Of a stretch of DNA of 35,095 nucleotides, positions 1 to 7,969 are shown one piece after another. Position numbers and translations under genes: made by a program. Location of the stretch: positions 1-35,095 of the forward strand of contig CAKRAT010000017.1 in the NCBI GenBank assembly GCA_934295165.1, given 5' to 3'. The notes under the pieces are model-generated. The model saw nothing but the letters and a program-made list of their open reading frames with translations. It searched no databases and was not told the DNA's origin. Source of the stretch: an uncultured Dorea sp. Lineage in GTDB: Bacteria; Bacillota; Clostridia; Lachnospirales; Lachnospiraceae. Positions within the stretch are counted from its first letter, which is position 1. Each line of letters begins with the position of its first letter.

Positions 1-17
1 GTTATTTTGTTCATTTT

Positions 18-45
18 TTGGTACAAATACAGATTCCTGTATCAT
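18..45 (+). promoter_or_regulatory. possible promoter for the large RNA element
   Basis: TTGGTA (18-23) and TATCAT (40-45) are separated by 16 bases, which would start transcription near base 52, about 30 bases before the closing stem of the structured element. The match to a sigma-A promoter is only moderate, so this is inference. Confidence 0.3.
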
Positions 46-81
46 TTTGTCGGCATATTTACCCATAAAATCAAGATAGAA

Positions 82-627
82 TTGGGATTTAATTCAGGAA
101 GGCTGTGGATACCCGGACCTGCATAAAAAGTAGGAAGCCGTTCCTGTTCAGGTTCCGTCGGTGGGAAATACTAAAGCGTCAAAATTATGCTAAAAACGGG
201 CTTCCGAATTAATGGCAAGTGCGTAACGGTTATGGCAGCGGAAGGCTACGGTGGTCAGCTGTTAATTAGTGGATTTTTAGGACTTTTGGGCAAGATTGTG
301 TACCGTAGTGGACTCCACCGGGTTACACTTCCGGGCATTTCATTTATTAACATCCGCTGCCAGTCACGACTTGAAGAAAACAGTATAAAGTGGTTCTGAT
401 GAATGTGGAATGTTCTTAGAAAAAATTAGAGAGTCAGAATCTCCGTTAAAGGAATGTAGTGAACTTGTTTGAGCCCCGAAGGGATGAGTTGTGAACGTAA
501 TTCCTTTGCTTTTAGGAGATTCTGGCTCTCTTAGTTTTTCTTAGAGCATGGAACCTGAACAAGAAGCACTTTATACTGTTTTCTTCAAGGATCGAGAGAC
601 CAACTACGTTAATAAATTAAATCCCAA
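82..627 (+). ncRNA. candidate large structured non-coding RNA (~546 nt)
   Basis: No convincing protein gene covers this stretch, but it is full of compatible helices. Seen directly: 82-94 pairs with 615-627 (13 bp, perfect, closing the element); 95-104 with 136-146 (one bulge); 147-156 with 550-559 (10 bp, perfect); 233-242 with 353-362 (10 bp, perfect); 246-252 with 302-308; 370-392 with 567-589 (23 bp, perfect), continued by 394-397/562-565; 410-444 with 515-549 (35 positions, three mismatches); 448-455 with 500-507. The helices abut almost without overlap. Helix 147-156/550-559 crosses helix 370-397/562-589, so a pseudoknot is implied. Three wobble pairs (413-546, 434-525, 447-508) are G-U only when read on the plus strand and would be A-C mismatches on the minus strand, which favours the plus strand. 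Size and shape recall the OLE, ROOL and GOLLD classes, but I could not match it to any of them. Confidence 0.65.
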
Positions 628-628
628 A

Positions 629-1570
629 TTATCCTAAATACACAACTTTATCTTCCGGTTCTACGGCCGGTTCCATATCGATCAGATACAATACCGGCTG
701 TTTGTTTCCAAAGGAACTTACTGCCTCGTACTCGAATCTTGCACGAATCTGCATCCAGGATTTTGTCTTTACGTCGATCTTCTTTTCTGCCTTACATGGA
801 TATCCGTAGTAACGCACATCGTCTGCACAACAGGTCATGATCTCTCTGACCGGAACGAACATGTTATCCGGCATTCCCTTCGGACGGAAGATCTGCCCTT
901 TGAAATCAATCTCTTTATGCAGATACAATTCCGGATGATCATATGCATCTACATACCACACTCCAAAATCAACATCATCCAGTACGATCTTATCTCCTTT
1001 TACATCGTATGGAAGATCTTCTTCAGATGGCTCAATGATCTTGCCCTGCATATCTTCAAAGAGAAGCTGTGCCATCGGATTCTGCACTTTCAGCGCACGT
1101 CTGAATCCGGATCTGTTGACCCCTTCCGCACAGCGGTTTACAACGATCAGTTCTGACTCTGTGAGCTGCTCCATCAGCATATTTCTCATATTCATCAGAT
1201 ACATATCAAGAGTTGTACCATTCACGGTAGAATATACGCCCTGAAGTTCAAAGCTTCTTGGATATCTGATAGAAAGCAGATCTTCCAGTTTCCACATTCC
1301 ATTATATTCGATAATGATCTGTGCCGGATGATAATTTCTTTCACAGTTTTTGAAAAATACAGTGTTCAGCTGATCAAATTCCTCGATTTTCAGAACTGCC
1401 ATATTCTTCTCTTTTAAATATTCTTCCGGATACTCTTCTTCTCCTTCTTCGCAGAGAAGTAACAGTGTAAGTCCCGGTTCGATCCATTCCTGTTCCATCA
1501 GGGTATCTTTGATCATGGTTGTCTTACCACTGTCTAAGAATCCTGTAACAATAAACATAGGTGTTGCCAT
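629..1570 (-). CDS. CobW-type GTPase fused to a DUF1980-like (TIGR03943) C-terminal domain
   Basis: 313 residues. The N-terminal P-loop GTPase carries Walker A GFLDSGKTT at residues 10-18, and VVNR at 143-146 stands where the guanine-specificity motif is expected. Unlike most COG0523 metallochaperones it lacks the CxCC metal motif. Residues ~205-310 resemble the C-terminal domain of the YcgQ/TIGR03943 family, with the pattern GMPDNMFVPVREIMTCCADD (Cys247-Cys248) followed by a charged stretch and a Trp. COG0523 proteins are known metal (often zinc) chaperones; YcgQ proteins are poorly characterised partners of YcgR permeases. A role in metal delivery is therefore inferred. The ATG is preceded by an AAGGAAAGAGG ribosome site. 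It lies 167 bases downstream of a second CobW gene on the same strand and may be co-regulated with it. Its stop codon abuts the structured RNA element. Confidence 0.8.
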   Translation of the reverse strand: MATPMFIVTGFLDSGKTTMIKDTLMEQEWIEPGLTLLLLCEEGEEEYPEEYLKEKNMAVLKIEEFDQLNTVFFKNCERNYHPAQIIIEYNGMWKLEDLLSIRYPRSFELQGVYSTVNGTTLDMYLMNMRNMLMEQLTESELIVVNRCAEGVNRSGFRRALKVQNPMAQLLFEDMQGKIIEPSEEDLPYDVKGDKIVLDDVDFGVWYVDAYDHPELYLHKEIDFKGQIFRPKGMPDNMFVPVREIMTCCADDVRYYGYPCKAEKKIDVKTKSWMQIRARFEYEAVSSFGNKQPVLYLIDMEPAVEPEDKVVYLG

Positions 1571-1636
1571 ACTCGCACCTCTTTCCTTTTATCGGTTTTC
1601 AATAATCTTCTAATTTTTTACTTTTTATCATGATTT

Positions 1637-1663
1637 TTGGCTCCATAATAATTATGGAGCCAA
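1637..1663. promoter_or_regulatory. 27-bp perfect palindrome, Fur-superfamily-like operator candidate
   Basis: Two 13-base arms (1637-1649 and 1651-1663) are perfect inverted repeats around one base. The centre CCATAATTATTATGG has the 7-1-7 layout and AATnATT core shared by Zur and PerR boxes. There is no U tract on either side, so it does not look like an intrinsic terminator. It lies about 67 bases upstream of the DUF1980-CobW gene. Confidence 0.45.
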
Positions 1664-1685
1664 TCATAAATCGTTATCTGCATCC

Positions 1686-1735
1686 ACCAGCAGCTCTTCT
1701 TACATACTTTCGCATGAAGGCTGCTGCGACTACTT
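1686..1735 (-). repeat. dispersed intergenic repeat, diverged copy 1
   Basis: On the minus strand this reads GAAAGTATGTAAGAAGAGC then TGCTGGTGGATGCAGATA. It is similar to the flank of the copy near 19,560 (AAAGTATGCAATAGAAGCTGC). Outer CAGCAGC/GCTGCTG arms form an inverted repeat. It is the most diverged member of the family. Confidence 0.35.
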
Positions 1736-1737
1736 TC

Positions 1738-2898
1738 CTATACATGGAATAACTTCAGAAGGTCTTCTTCCTTCAGATCAGTTCCGATTACACAGATACG
1801 TCCTGTGTAGTCCGGCTGTCCTTCTCTTACTTCGTACTCTTCCGGTACTAAATCGAATTGTTTCCATGATCCATCTGTCATCTGAATGATACCTTTTGAA
1901 CGAAGGATTGTTCCGTAAGAAGTTGTTTCTGACAACGCTTTCAGCAGATAATCCAGTTCTTCTTCGGTATATTTATGAACAGTCTCTTTGCCCCAGCTTG
2001 TAAATACATCATCTGCATGATGATGGTGATGATGATCATGGTCGTGATCGTGTCCACAACAGCAGTCGTGATCATGGTGGCCGTGATCGTGGTGCTCATG
2101 ATCGTGGTGCTCATGGTCGTGATGATCGTGATCGCAGTGCTCATGGTCGTGATGATCGTGATCATGATGGTCGTGATCGCAGTGGTCATGATCGTGGTGC
2201 TCATGGTCGTGATGATCGTGATCATGATGGTCATGATTGCAGTGCTCATGGTCGTGATCGTGATCATGCTCCTCATGGTCTTCGAAAAGACTCTCAATCT
2301 CAGCTCCCTTGGTCAGTGCATGGCTGATTGCCTCTTTTCCAAGCTCATCCCATGGTGTAGAGATGATCGTTGCTTCTGCATTCTCTTCACGAAGTGTGTG
2401 TACACACTCTTCTACCTTTTCATCCGTCATCATCTGTGTACGGCTCACAACGATTGTAGATGCGTGTTCTACCTGATCTTTGAAGAATTCTCCGAAGTTC
2501 TTCATGTACATCTTCGCTTTTTTACCATCTACAACTGTAATTCTTCCGTCAATCTCAATGTCTGCATCTTTCTCTACAGCTTCGATTGCTCTTGCAACAT
2601 CGGATAATTTACCAACTCCTGATGGCTCGATGATAACACGATCCGGATGATACTCGTCTAATACTTTTACCAGTGCTTTGCTGAAGTCACCAACCAGTGT
2701 ACAGCAGATGCATCCTGAGTTCATCTCTGTGATCTCGATTCCTGCGTCTTTCAAAAATCCGCCATCGATACCGATCTCACCAAATTCATTTTCAATCAGT
2801 ACAAGCTTCTCTCCTGCCCATACGTCGCTGAGCAGCTTTTTGATAAATGTAGTTTTTCCTGCTCCGAGGAATCCGGAAATAATGTCTACTTTTGTCAT
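1738..2898 (-). CDS. CobW/ZNG-type GTP-dependent metallochaperone with long His-rich stretch
   Basis: 386 residues from the ATG at 2898, which has AAGAGG seven bases upstream. A longer frame opening at a TTG at 2928 has its ribosome site inside the frame and was rejected. Walker A SGFLGAGKTT lies at residues 8-17, the family metal motif GCICC at 62-66, and a CobW C-terminal domain follows after ~295. Residues 208-294 are almost only His and Asp with scattered Cys and Glu, ending in CCC and a run of six His; this is a metal (zinc, nickel or cobalt) binding stretch. Family knowledge: COG0523 proteins with such tails move or store zinc under limitation, commonly under Zur control. The GTPase specificity motif is unusual (VSRTQ at 151-155). 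It is the upstream gene of a two-gene CobW set. Confidence 0.85.
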   Translation of the reverse strand: MTKVDIISGFLGAGKTTFIKKLLSDVWAGEKLVLIENEFGEIGIDGGFLKDAGIEITEMNSGCICCTLVGDFSKALVKVLDEYHPDRVIIEPSGVGKLSDVARAIEAVEKDADIEIDGRITVVDGKKAKMYMKNFGEFFKDQVEHASTIVVSRTQMMTDEKVEECVHTLREENAEATIISTPWDELGKEAISHALTKGAEIESLFEDHEEHDHDHDHEHCNHDHHDHDHHDHEHHDHDHCDHDHHDHDHHDHEHCDHDHHDHEHHDHEHHDHGHHDHDCCCGHDHDHDHHHHHHADDVFTSWGKETVHKYTEEELDYLLKALSETTSYGTILRSKGIIQMTDGSWKQFDLVPEEYEVREGQPDYTGRICVIGTDLKEEDLLKLFHV

Positions 2899-3062
2899 GT
2901 TTATTGCCTCTTTTCTATCTATTTTCAAAAATTAATAAAAGTCCCGACACATATATTATCACAAACAGCGGGTGGTTGCCAGTCCCCCAATTCTTATATT
3001 TTTCTCAACTTTTTATAAATTTAATCTGCTCTCGTATTATTCTACATCGTGAACAACTTCTT
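2899..3062. other. leader of the His-rich CobW gene
   Basis: This is the left part of a 343-base gap without a gene. On the minus strand TTTGTGATAATATATG offers a TGn-GATAAT extended -10 without a good -35. No metal-box palindrome was seen here. The rest of the gap holds a repeat copy and the hppA terminator. Confidence 0.3.
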
Positions 3063-3124
3063 TTGCATACTTTGATATCTGCAGAACCTGCCACTGGCTG
3101 CTTTTTCCGAACACATAGCGATAC
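3063..3124 (-). repeat. dispersed intergenic repeat, copy 2
   Basis: Aligns without gaps to the copy at 19,568 along most of its length. Shared blocks are TTGCATACTTT, TATCTGCAGAA, CTGCCAC, GGC and GCTT on the plus strand. It contains the CTGCC-N3-GGC core that defines the family. It lies between the CobW promoter region and the hppA terminator. Confidence 0.7.
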
Positions 3125-3166
3125 AGATAACACGCTGTTACTACTTCGCTTATATAGTTTTGCATC

Positions 3167-3211
3167 AAAAAAACGATATCTGCACATCTTATTCTGGTAC
3201 AGATATCGTTT
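3167..3211 (-). terminator. intrinsic terminator of hppA
   Basis: Read on the minus strand, a 12-bp perfect stem (3200-3211 with 3171-3182) encloses a 17-base loop and runs into a seven-T tract. It lies ~30 bases past the hppA stop codon. Confidence 0.85.
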
Positions 3212-3241
3212 TCCATTTTCATGATTATTTTTATAATCTTC

Positions 3242-5224
3242 TTACAATAATCCACCGATTGACAGGAACAGAGGTGCAAATACCAGTGATACAACTGTCA
3301 TCAGTTTGATCAGGATGTTGATAGAAGGTCCTGATGTATCTTTGAATGGATCTCCAACAGTATCTCCAACTACAGCCGCTTTGTGAGCTTCGCTTCCTTT
3401 TCCACCGTGGTTACCATCTTCGATATATTTCTTAGCATTATCCCATGCTCCACCTGCATTGGACATAAAGATTGCCATCATAACACCTGTTATAAGTGCT
3501 CCTGCAAGAAGTCCGCCAAGCGCGGAAGGTCCAAGAAGGATTCCTACTACCAGTGGTGCAAGTACTGCCATAATACCAGGAACCAGCATCTCTTTTAATG
3601 CTGCTGTTGTTGAGATAGCAACGCATGATTTATAATCTGGTTTTTCTGTACCCTTCATGATTCCAGGCATTGTCTTGAACTGACGTCTTACTTCTTCAAT
3701 CATCTGATATGCTGCTCTTGATACAGATGACATTGTCATAGCTGAGAATAAGAATGGAAGCATTCCACCAATCAGCATTCCGATGATTACACGTGAGTCA
3801 AGGATATCAATTGTCTTCAGATGTACTGCCTCTGCATAAGATACGAACAGGGCAAGTGCTGTCAGGGCTGCGGATCCGATAGCGAAACCTTTACCCATAG
3901 CTGCTGTTGTGTTACCAACGGCATCCAGTTTATCAGTGATCTGACGAACGTGTGGGTCAAGTTCAGACATCTCTGCGATACCACCGGCATTGTCAGCGAT
4001 CGGTCCGTAAGCATCTACTGCTACTGTAATAGCTGTTGTAGAAAGCATTCCTACAGCTGCAAGTGAGATACCGTAAAGTCCACATGTCTGATATGCAATG
4101 AAGATACCAACGCAGATCAGAAGGATCGGGATTGCTGTAGACTTCATACCTACTGCAAGACCACTGATGATTGTTGTTGCAGATCCTGTCTCTGACTGTT
4201 CTGCGATTTCTTTTACAGATTTATAATCTCCTGATGTATATACTTCTGTGATGATACCGATCAGAAGTCCTACAATCAGACCTGCTACAATAGCAATCGC
4301 TGCTTTGAAGTCTCCGAAGAATACTTTACTTAGTACACAAGATACGATCAGTACCAGTGCACTTGCTACATAAGAACCAGTCTTTAATGCTTTGTGCGGG
4401 TTGGAATTCTCGTCACCTTTTACAAAGAATGTACCGAGGATAGATGATACAAGTCCAAGTCCTGCAATCAGGAGTGGGAAGATAGCTCCTTCAGCTTTGT
4501 AATATACGATTCCAAGTGTCAGTGCTGATACAAGTGCTCCTACATAAGACTCAAAAAGGTCAGCTCCCATACCTGCAACGTCACCTACGTTATCACCTAC
4601 ATTATCAGCGATAACAGCCGGGTTACGTGGATCATCTTCCGGGATACCAGCTTCTACTTTACCTACAAGGTCAGCTCCTACGTCAGCAGCTTTTGTATAG
4701 ATACCGCCACCAACACGGGCAAACAGAGCGATTGAAGATGCTCCTAAACTGAACCCAGTAATAATATCAACATTTTGGGTCAGAATGTAAATGATGCTGA
4801 CACCAAATACACCAAAACCAGCTACGCACATACCCATTACAGCTCCACCAGAGAATGCAATTGAGAGTGCTTTGTTCATTCCTTTTTCTTTTGCTGCATT
4901 TGCAGTTCTTACATTTGCTTTTGTAGCAACTTTCATTCCGCAGAAACCTGCGAGTGTTGAGAATAAAGCTCCTACTACGAAGCATACAGCAGTAATCCAG
5001 TTACCGATTCCGATTCCGATAAGTACGAACAATACTGCAACGAAAATAATCAGAATCTTGTACTCTGCTGTCAGAAATGCCTGCGCACCATCACTGATCG
5101 CTGCGGCAATTTCTTTCATTCTGTCGTTTCCGGCATCCTGTCTTCCTACTCTTGCTGCCAGATAAGCTGCAAAAAGCAGTCCAAGGATTCCAAATACCGG
5201 AACGAGATACAATAACATTTCCAT
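3242..5224 (-). CDS. hppA: membrane-bound ion-pumping pyrophosphatase
   Basis: 660 residues from the ATG at 5224, preceded by GGAAGGAGAG; an in-frame TTG 30 bases upstream places that ribosome site inside the frame. This polytopic integral membrane enzyme couples PPi hydrolysis to Na+ or H+ export. The PPi/Mg site is clear: [11 protein letters not shown] at 181-191 and DNVGDNVGD at 207-215; [10 protein letters not shown] lies in the C-terminal part. The K+-dependence signature [10 protein letters not shown] (437-446) has Ala and Gly at the two diagnostic positions, so it should be the K+-dependent subtype. Na+ versus H+ specificity cannot be read with confidence; gut clostridial members are often Na+ pumps. 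It appears to be a single-gene unit with its own terminator. Confidence 0.97.
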   Translation of the reverse strand: MEMLLYLVPVFGILGLLFAAYLAARVGRQDAGNDRMKEIAAAISDGAQAFLTAEYKILIIFVAVLFVLIGIGIGNWITAVCFVVGALFSTLAGFCGMKVATKANVRTANAAKEKGMNKALSIAFSGGAVMGMCVAGFGVFGVSIIYILTQNVDIITGFSLGASSIALFARVGGGIYTKAADVGADLVGKVEAGIPEDDPRNPAVIADNVGDNVGDVAGMGADLFESYVGALVSALTLGIVYYKAEGAIFPLLIAGLGLVSSILGTFFVKGDENSNPHKALKTGSYVASALVLIVSCVLSKVFFGDFKAAIAIVAGLIVGLLIGIITEVYTSGDYKSVKEIAEQSETGSATTIISGLAVGMKSTAIPILLICVGIFIAYQTCGLYGISLAAVGMLSTTAITVAVDAYGPIADNAGGIAEMSELDPHVRQITDKLDAVGNTTAAMGKGFAIGSAALTALALFVSYAEAVHLKTIDILDSRVIIGMLIGGMLPFLFSAMTMSSVSRAAYQMIEEVRRQFKTMPGIMKGTEKPDYKSCVAISTTAALKEMLVPGIMAVLAPLVVGILLGPSALGGLLAGALITGVMMAIFMSNAGGAWDNAKKYIEDGNHGGKGSEAHKAAVVGDTVGDPFKDTSGPSINILIKLMTVVSLVFAPLFLSIGGLL

Positions 5225-5273
5225 AAGTTCTCTCCTTCCGTCCGACTTCGTCAAATCCGTGTCAGACAGATGT

Positions 5274-5303
5274 ATTTTAACATATTCTTAACTTTTAATG
5301 GCA
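5274..5303 (-). promoter_or_regulatory. weak candidate promoter for hppA
   Basis: On the minus strand, TGTTAAAAT gives an extended -10 (TAAAAT at 5279-5274), with a poor -35 TGCCAT 18 bases upstream (5303-5298). The truA-hppA gap of 149 bases has no clear terminator. Confidence 0.3.
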
Positions 5304-5373
5304 TTATTTTTTATTTTTGTACGTTATTCCGATTATTTTCTGTATATTATCCAAAATACCGACCGTTCATTGA

Positions 5374-6114
5374 TTATTTATAATCTATTTTTACCAATAC
5401 CAATCCGTTCGGTGGTGCTGTTGCTCCTTCCGAAGTATGGACTTTGGCGTCCAGAATATCCTTTACTTTTTCCGGCGTATAAAATCCTCTGCCGACCCGG
5501 ATCAGGACACCTGCGATAATACGGACCATATTGTACAGAAATCCATTTCCGGTAATGTGCAGTACAATCTCATCGTCTTTTTTCTCAATCGTCAGCTCAT
5601 ATACCGTTCTCACGGTATCCTGCGTATTCGTTCTGATATTACAGAAGCTTACAAAATCGTGTTCTCCGATCAGGTATTGCGCACCTTTTCTCATTGCATC
5701 TATATCCAATGGAAACGATACAAATGTACAGTATCTTGTCTTTAACGGATTCGGCATCTCTGCATTATAGATATGATACTCATAAGTTTTGGAAATATTC
5801 TCCTGATATCTTGGATGCCAGTCCGGCGACACTTCATCCGACTTCACTACTACAATATCTTTCGGAAGTCTCTGGTTCAATGCATAAGCAAACCGCTCTG
5901 GTGGAATTTGAGATTCTGTATCAAAGACTGCTGCATTTCCGAGTGCATGTACCCCCGAATCCGTCCGGCTTGCTCCGATAATCCGAATATCTTCTCCTGT
6001 AAGTTTGTTCAATGCTTTATTCAGTTTTTCTTCTATTGTGATTCCATTCGGCTGGATCTGCCAGCCACAGTAATTCGTTCCATCATATGCTACGAATATT
6101 CTGACTCTTTTCAT
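5374..6114 (-). CDS. truA: tRNA pseudouridine(38-40) synthase TruA, copy 1
   Basis: 246 residues from the ATG at 6114, which has GGAGG five bases upstream; a GTG four codons earlier would overlap that site. Modifies uridines 38-40 in the anticodon arm. The family motif GASRTDSGVHALG (47-59) holds the catalytic Asp52, and YDGTNYCGWQ at 10-19 is the N-terminal signature. It follows ecfT on the same strand, the usual ecfA-ecfA-ecfT-truA order of Firmicutes. A second truA (17751-18485) is more basic and has RTDAGVHA in place of RTDSGVHA. The two are true paralogues, not a recent duplication. Confidence 0.95.
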   Translation of the reverse strand: MKRVRIFVAYDGTNYCGWQIQPNGITIEEKLNKALNKLTGEDIRIIGASRTDSGVHALGNAAVFDTESQIPPERFAYALNQRLPKDIVVVKSDEVSPDWHPRYQENISKTYEYHIYNAEMPNPLKTRYCTFVSFPLDIDAMRKGAQYLIGEHDFVSFCNIRTNTQDTVRTVYELTIEKKDDEIVLHITGNGFLYNMVRIIAGVLIRVGRGFYTPEKVKDILDAKVHTSEGATAPPNGLVLVKIDYK

Positions 6115-6152
6115 GATGACCTCCACACAATTCGATATAATTTATTTTTTTC

Positions 6153-6211
6153 AAAAAAGGGACAGGACTATATAAATTTGGGACGGAGGATTTCCAGAAA
6201 TCCTCCGTCCC
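6153..6211 (-). terminator. hairpin element between ecfT and truA (attenuator- or terminator-like)
   Basis: A 15-bp perfect stem (6180-6194 with 6197-6211) has only two loop bases. On the minus strand it is followed by TCCTGTCCC and six T (6158-6153). The GGGACGG arm can instead pair with CCTGTCCC next to the T run, so two exclusive folds are possible. This could work as a terminator or attenuator ahead of truA, or be a mobile palindromic element. Confidence 0.5.
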
Positions 6212-6221
6212 CATATACAAT

Positions 6222-7046
6222 TTAAAATATCCAAACATGCACAGGTACACATCTTCCGACAGCAACCACTAAAATCACATAAACAATTACAGCAATATAT
6301 GCAATTCTGTCTTCCCTGCGGTATTTTAACGGCTTCATCTTCGTACGTCCCTCGCCGCCGCGGTAACATCTTGCCTCCATTGCCATCGCCAGATCATTCG
6401 CTCTCCGGAATGCTGATACGAACAGTGGAACCAGAATCGGTATCATACTCTTCGCCTTCTGAATCATATTTCCACTCTCCAGGTCAGCGCCTCTTGCAAT
6501 CTGTGCTTTCATAATCTTGTCCGTCTCTTCCAGGAGAATCGGAATAAACCGGAGTGCAATGGACATGATCATCGCAATCTCATGTACCGGGACATGAATC
6601 TTGTTCAGTGGTCCGAGCAATTCTTCAATTCCATCTGTTAGTTCATTCGGAGTTGTCGTAAATGTCATAAGTGATGAACCGATGATCAGATAGATCAGGC
6701 GGATTGCCATATATACCGCTGTCCTTAAACCACCTTCTGTAATCGTGAAAATCCACGCATGGAACAGCACCGCTCCGTCTCTTGTCAGGAACAAGTTGAA
6801 CAGCACCGTGATCATCAGAAGCATGATGACTGGTTTCAAACCTCTTACTATAAAAGAAAACGGCACTTTTGACATCTTGATAATAACGATGAGGAACAAC
6901 GTCGTCATCACGTATCCCGGAATGCTGTTAAATAAGAACAGCGAGATCAGATACAGAAGCGTTCCTACCAGTTTTACTCTTGGGTCTAATCTGTGTAACA
7001 CACTCTTTGCCGGATAATATTGTCCGATTGTTATATCTCTTATCAT
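6222..7046 (-). CDS. ecfT: energy-coupling factor transporter transmembrane protein EcfT
   Basis: 274 residues with several hydrophobic segments (about 25-60, 72-90, 105-130, 200-215 and the C-terminus). It is the membrane scaffold linking the two ATPases to substrate-binding S components. The two coupling-helix motifs are visible: AQIARGAD (181-188) and MEARCYRGG (223-231), the second having Cys where Gly is more usual. Its start overlaps the ecfA2 stop by four bases (ATGA), which shows translational coupling. No S component is encoded nearby, so this is a shared (group II) module serving vitamin S components elsewhere. Confidence 0.95.
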   Translation of the reverse strand: MIRDITIGQYYPAKSVLHRLDPRVKLVGTLLYLISLFLFNSIPGYVMTTLFLIVIIKMSKVPFSFIVRGLKPVIMLLMITVLFNLFLTRDGAVLFHAWIFTITEGGLRTAVYMAIRLIYLIIGSSLMTFTTTPNELTDGIEELLGPLNKIHVPVHEIAMIMSIALRFIPILLEETDKIMKAQIARGADLESGNMIQKAKSMIPILVPLFVSAFRRANDLAMAMEARCYRGGEGRTKMKPLKYRREDRIAYIAVIVYVILVVAVGRCVPVHVWIF

Positions 7047-7906
7047 ATCTTCTTCTCCAGTGCCTGCATAATCTCATCTGCTGCTTCTTCCACTGTCGTC
7101 ACATTTACCTTGACTGGTAAACCTTTTTCTTTCAGGTTATGCATGATATACGTTACCTGAGGAGCCGCAAGCCCTATCTTTTCCAGCTCCTGATAATGCG
7201 CGAACACTTCTTTCGGTGTACCGTTATACATCACAGATCCCTTGTTCATTACAATGATCCGGTCCGCATATCTTGCAATATCTTCCATACTATGTGACAC
7301 CAGGATGACCGTCATATCACTCTGCTTATGCAGGTATGCAATCTGATCCAGGATATCGTCTCTTCCCTTCGGATCAAGTCCCGCCGTTGGCTCATCAAGA
7401 ACCAGAACCTTCGGGCGCATTGCCAGAACTCCGGCAATCGCCACTCTTCGTTTCTGTCCACCTGAGAGCTCAAACGGAGAAGATTTGTAATATTTTTCTT
7501 TTAATCCTACCAGTTTCAGTGCTTCCAGTGCACGTTTTTCACACTCTTCTTTACTAAGCCCCTGGTTCTTCGGGCCAAAGCACACATCTGTCAGTACATC
7601 GATTTCAAACAACTGATACTCCGGATACTGGAATACCAGTCCGACCTGATTACGGAGCGCACGCATATCATAACCATTCTGATAAATATTCTCTCCGTTA
7701 TAATATAACGCACCATCCGTTGCCTTTACCAGCCCGTTCAGATGCTGGATCAACGTCGATTTTCCAGATCCGGTATGCCCGATAATTCCCACAAATTCTC
7801 CGTGTGGGATTTCCAGGCAAATGTCTTTGAGTGCATGTTTTTCGTATGCAGTCCCAGGACTGTATACATAATTCAAATGTTCTATCTTAATTGCAATGTC
7901 TGTCAT
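7043..7906 (-). CDS. ecfA2: energy-coupling factor transporter ATP-binding protein EcfA2
   Basis: 287 residues. ABC ATPase with Walker A GHTGSGKST (43-51), Q-loop FQYPEYQLF, signature LSGGQKRR, Walker B VLVLDEPTAGLDP and switch His in LVSHSMED. The C-terminal ~60 residues match the extension typical of EcfA subunits. It powers vitamin and metal uptake as a heterodimer with EcfA1 on EcfT. The ribosome site GGTGAG lies five bases before the ATG. It sits 63 bases after ecfA1 and overlaps ecfT. Confidence 0.95.
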   Translation of the reverse strand: MTDIAIKIEHLNYVYSPGTAYEKHALKDICLEIPHGEFVGIIGHTGSGKSTLIQHLNGLVKATDGALYYNGENIYQNGYDMRALRNQVGLVFQYPEYQLFEIDVLTDVCFGPKNQGLSKEECEKRALEALKLVGLKEKYYKSSPFELSGGQKRRVAIAGVLAMRPKVLVLDEPTAGLDPKGRDDILDQIAYLHKQSDMTVILVSHSMEDIARYADRIIVMNKGSVMYNGTPKEVFAHYQELEKIGLAAPQVTYIMHNLKEKGLPVKVNVTTVEEAADEIMQALEKKI

Positions 7907-7969
7907 TTCTTCTCACCATTTTCTAACATCAAATGTTCTATTGTTGTAAATGCGTAATTGCCAGAACGT

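Noticed and set aside
187..399. 70-residue plus-strand open frame inside the structured element
   Set aside because: No ribosome site, no family resemblance, and its bases are taken up by RNA helices at 233-242, 246-252, 302-308, 353-362 and 370-397.
82..627. Group I/II intron, RNase P RNA or tmRNA
   Set aside because: No group II domain V, no group I core, no RNase P conserved blocks and no tmRNA tag frame could be seen.
2020..2280. CRISPR-like or minisatellite array
   Set aside because: The repetition is a coding His/Asp stretch in frame; there are no spacers.
1975..2607. 210-residue plus-strand frame rich in Met, Val and Ile
   Set aside because: It is the antisense shadow of the His/Asp codon tract of the CobW gene.
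629..2898. cobalamin synthesis locus
   Set aside because: The CobW-type genes have no cob/cbi neighbours; COG0523 metal chaperones are the better reading.
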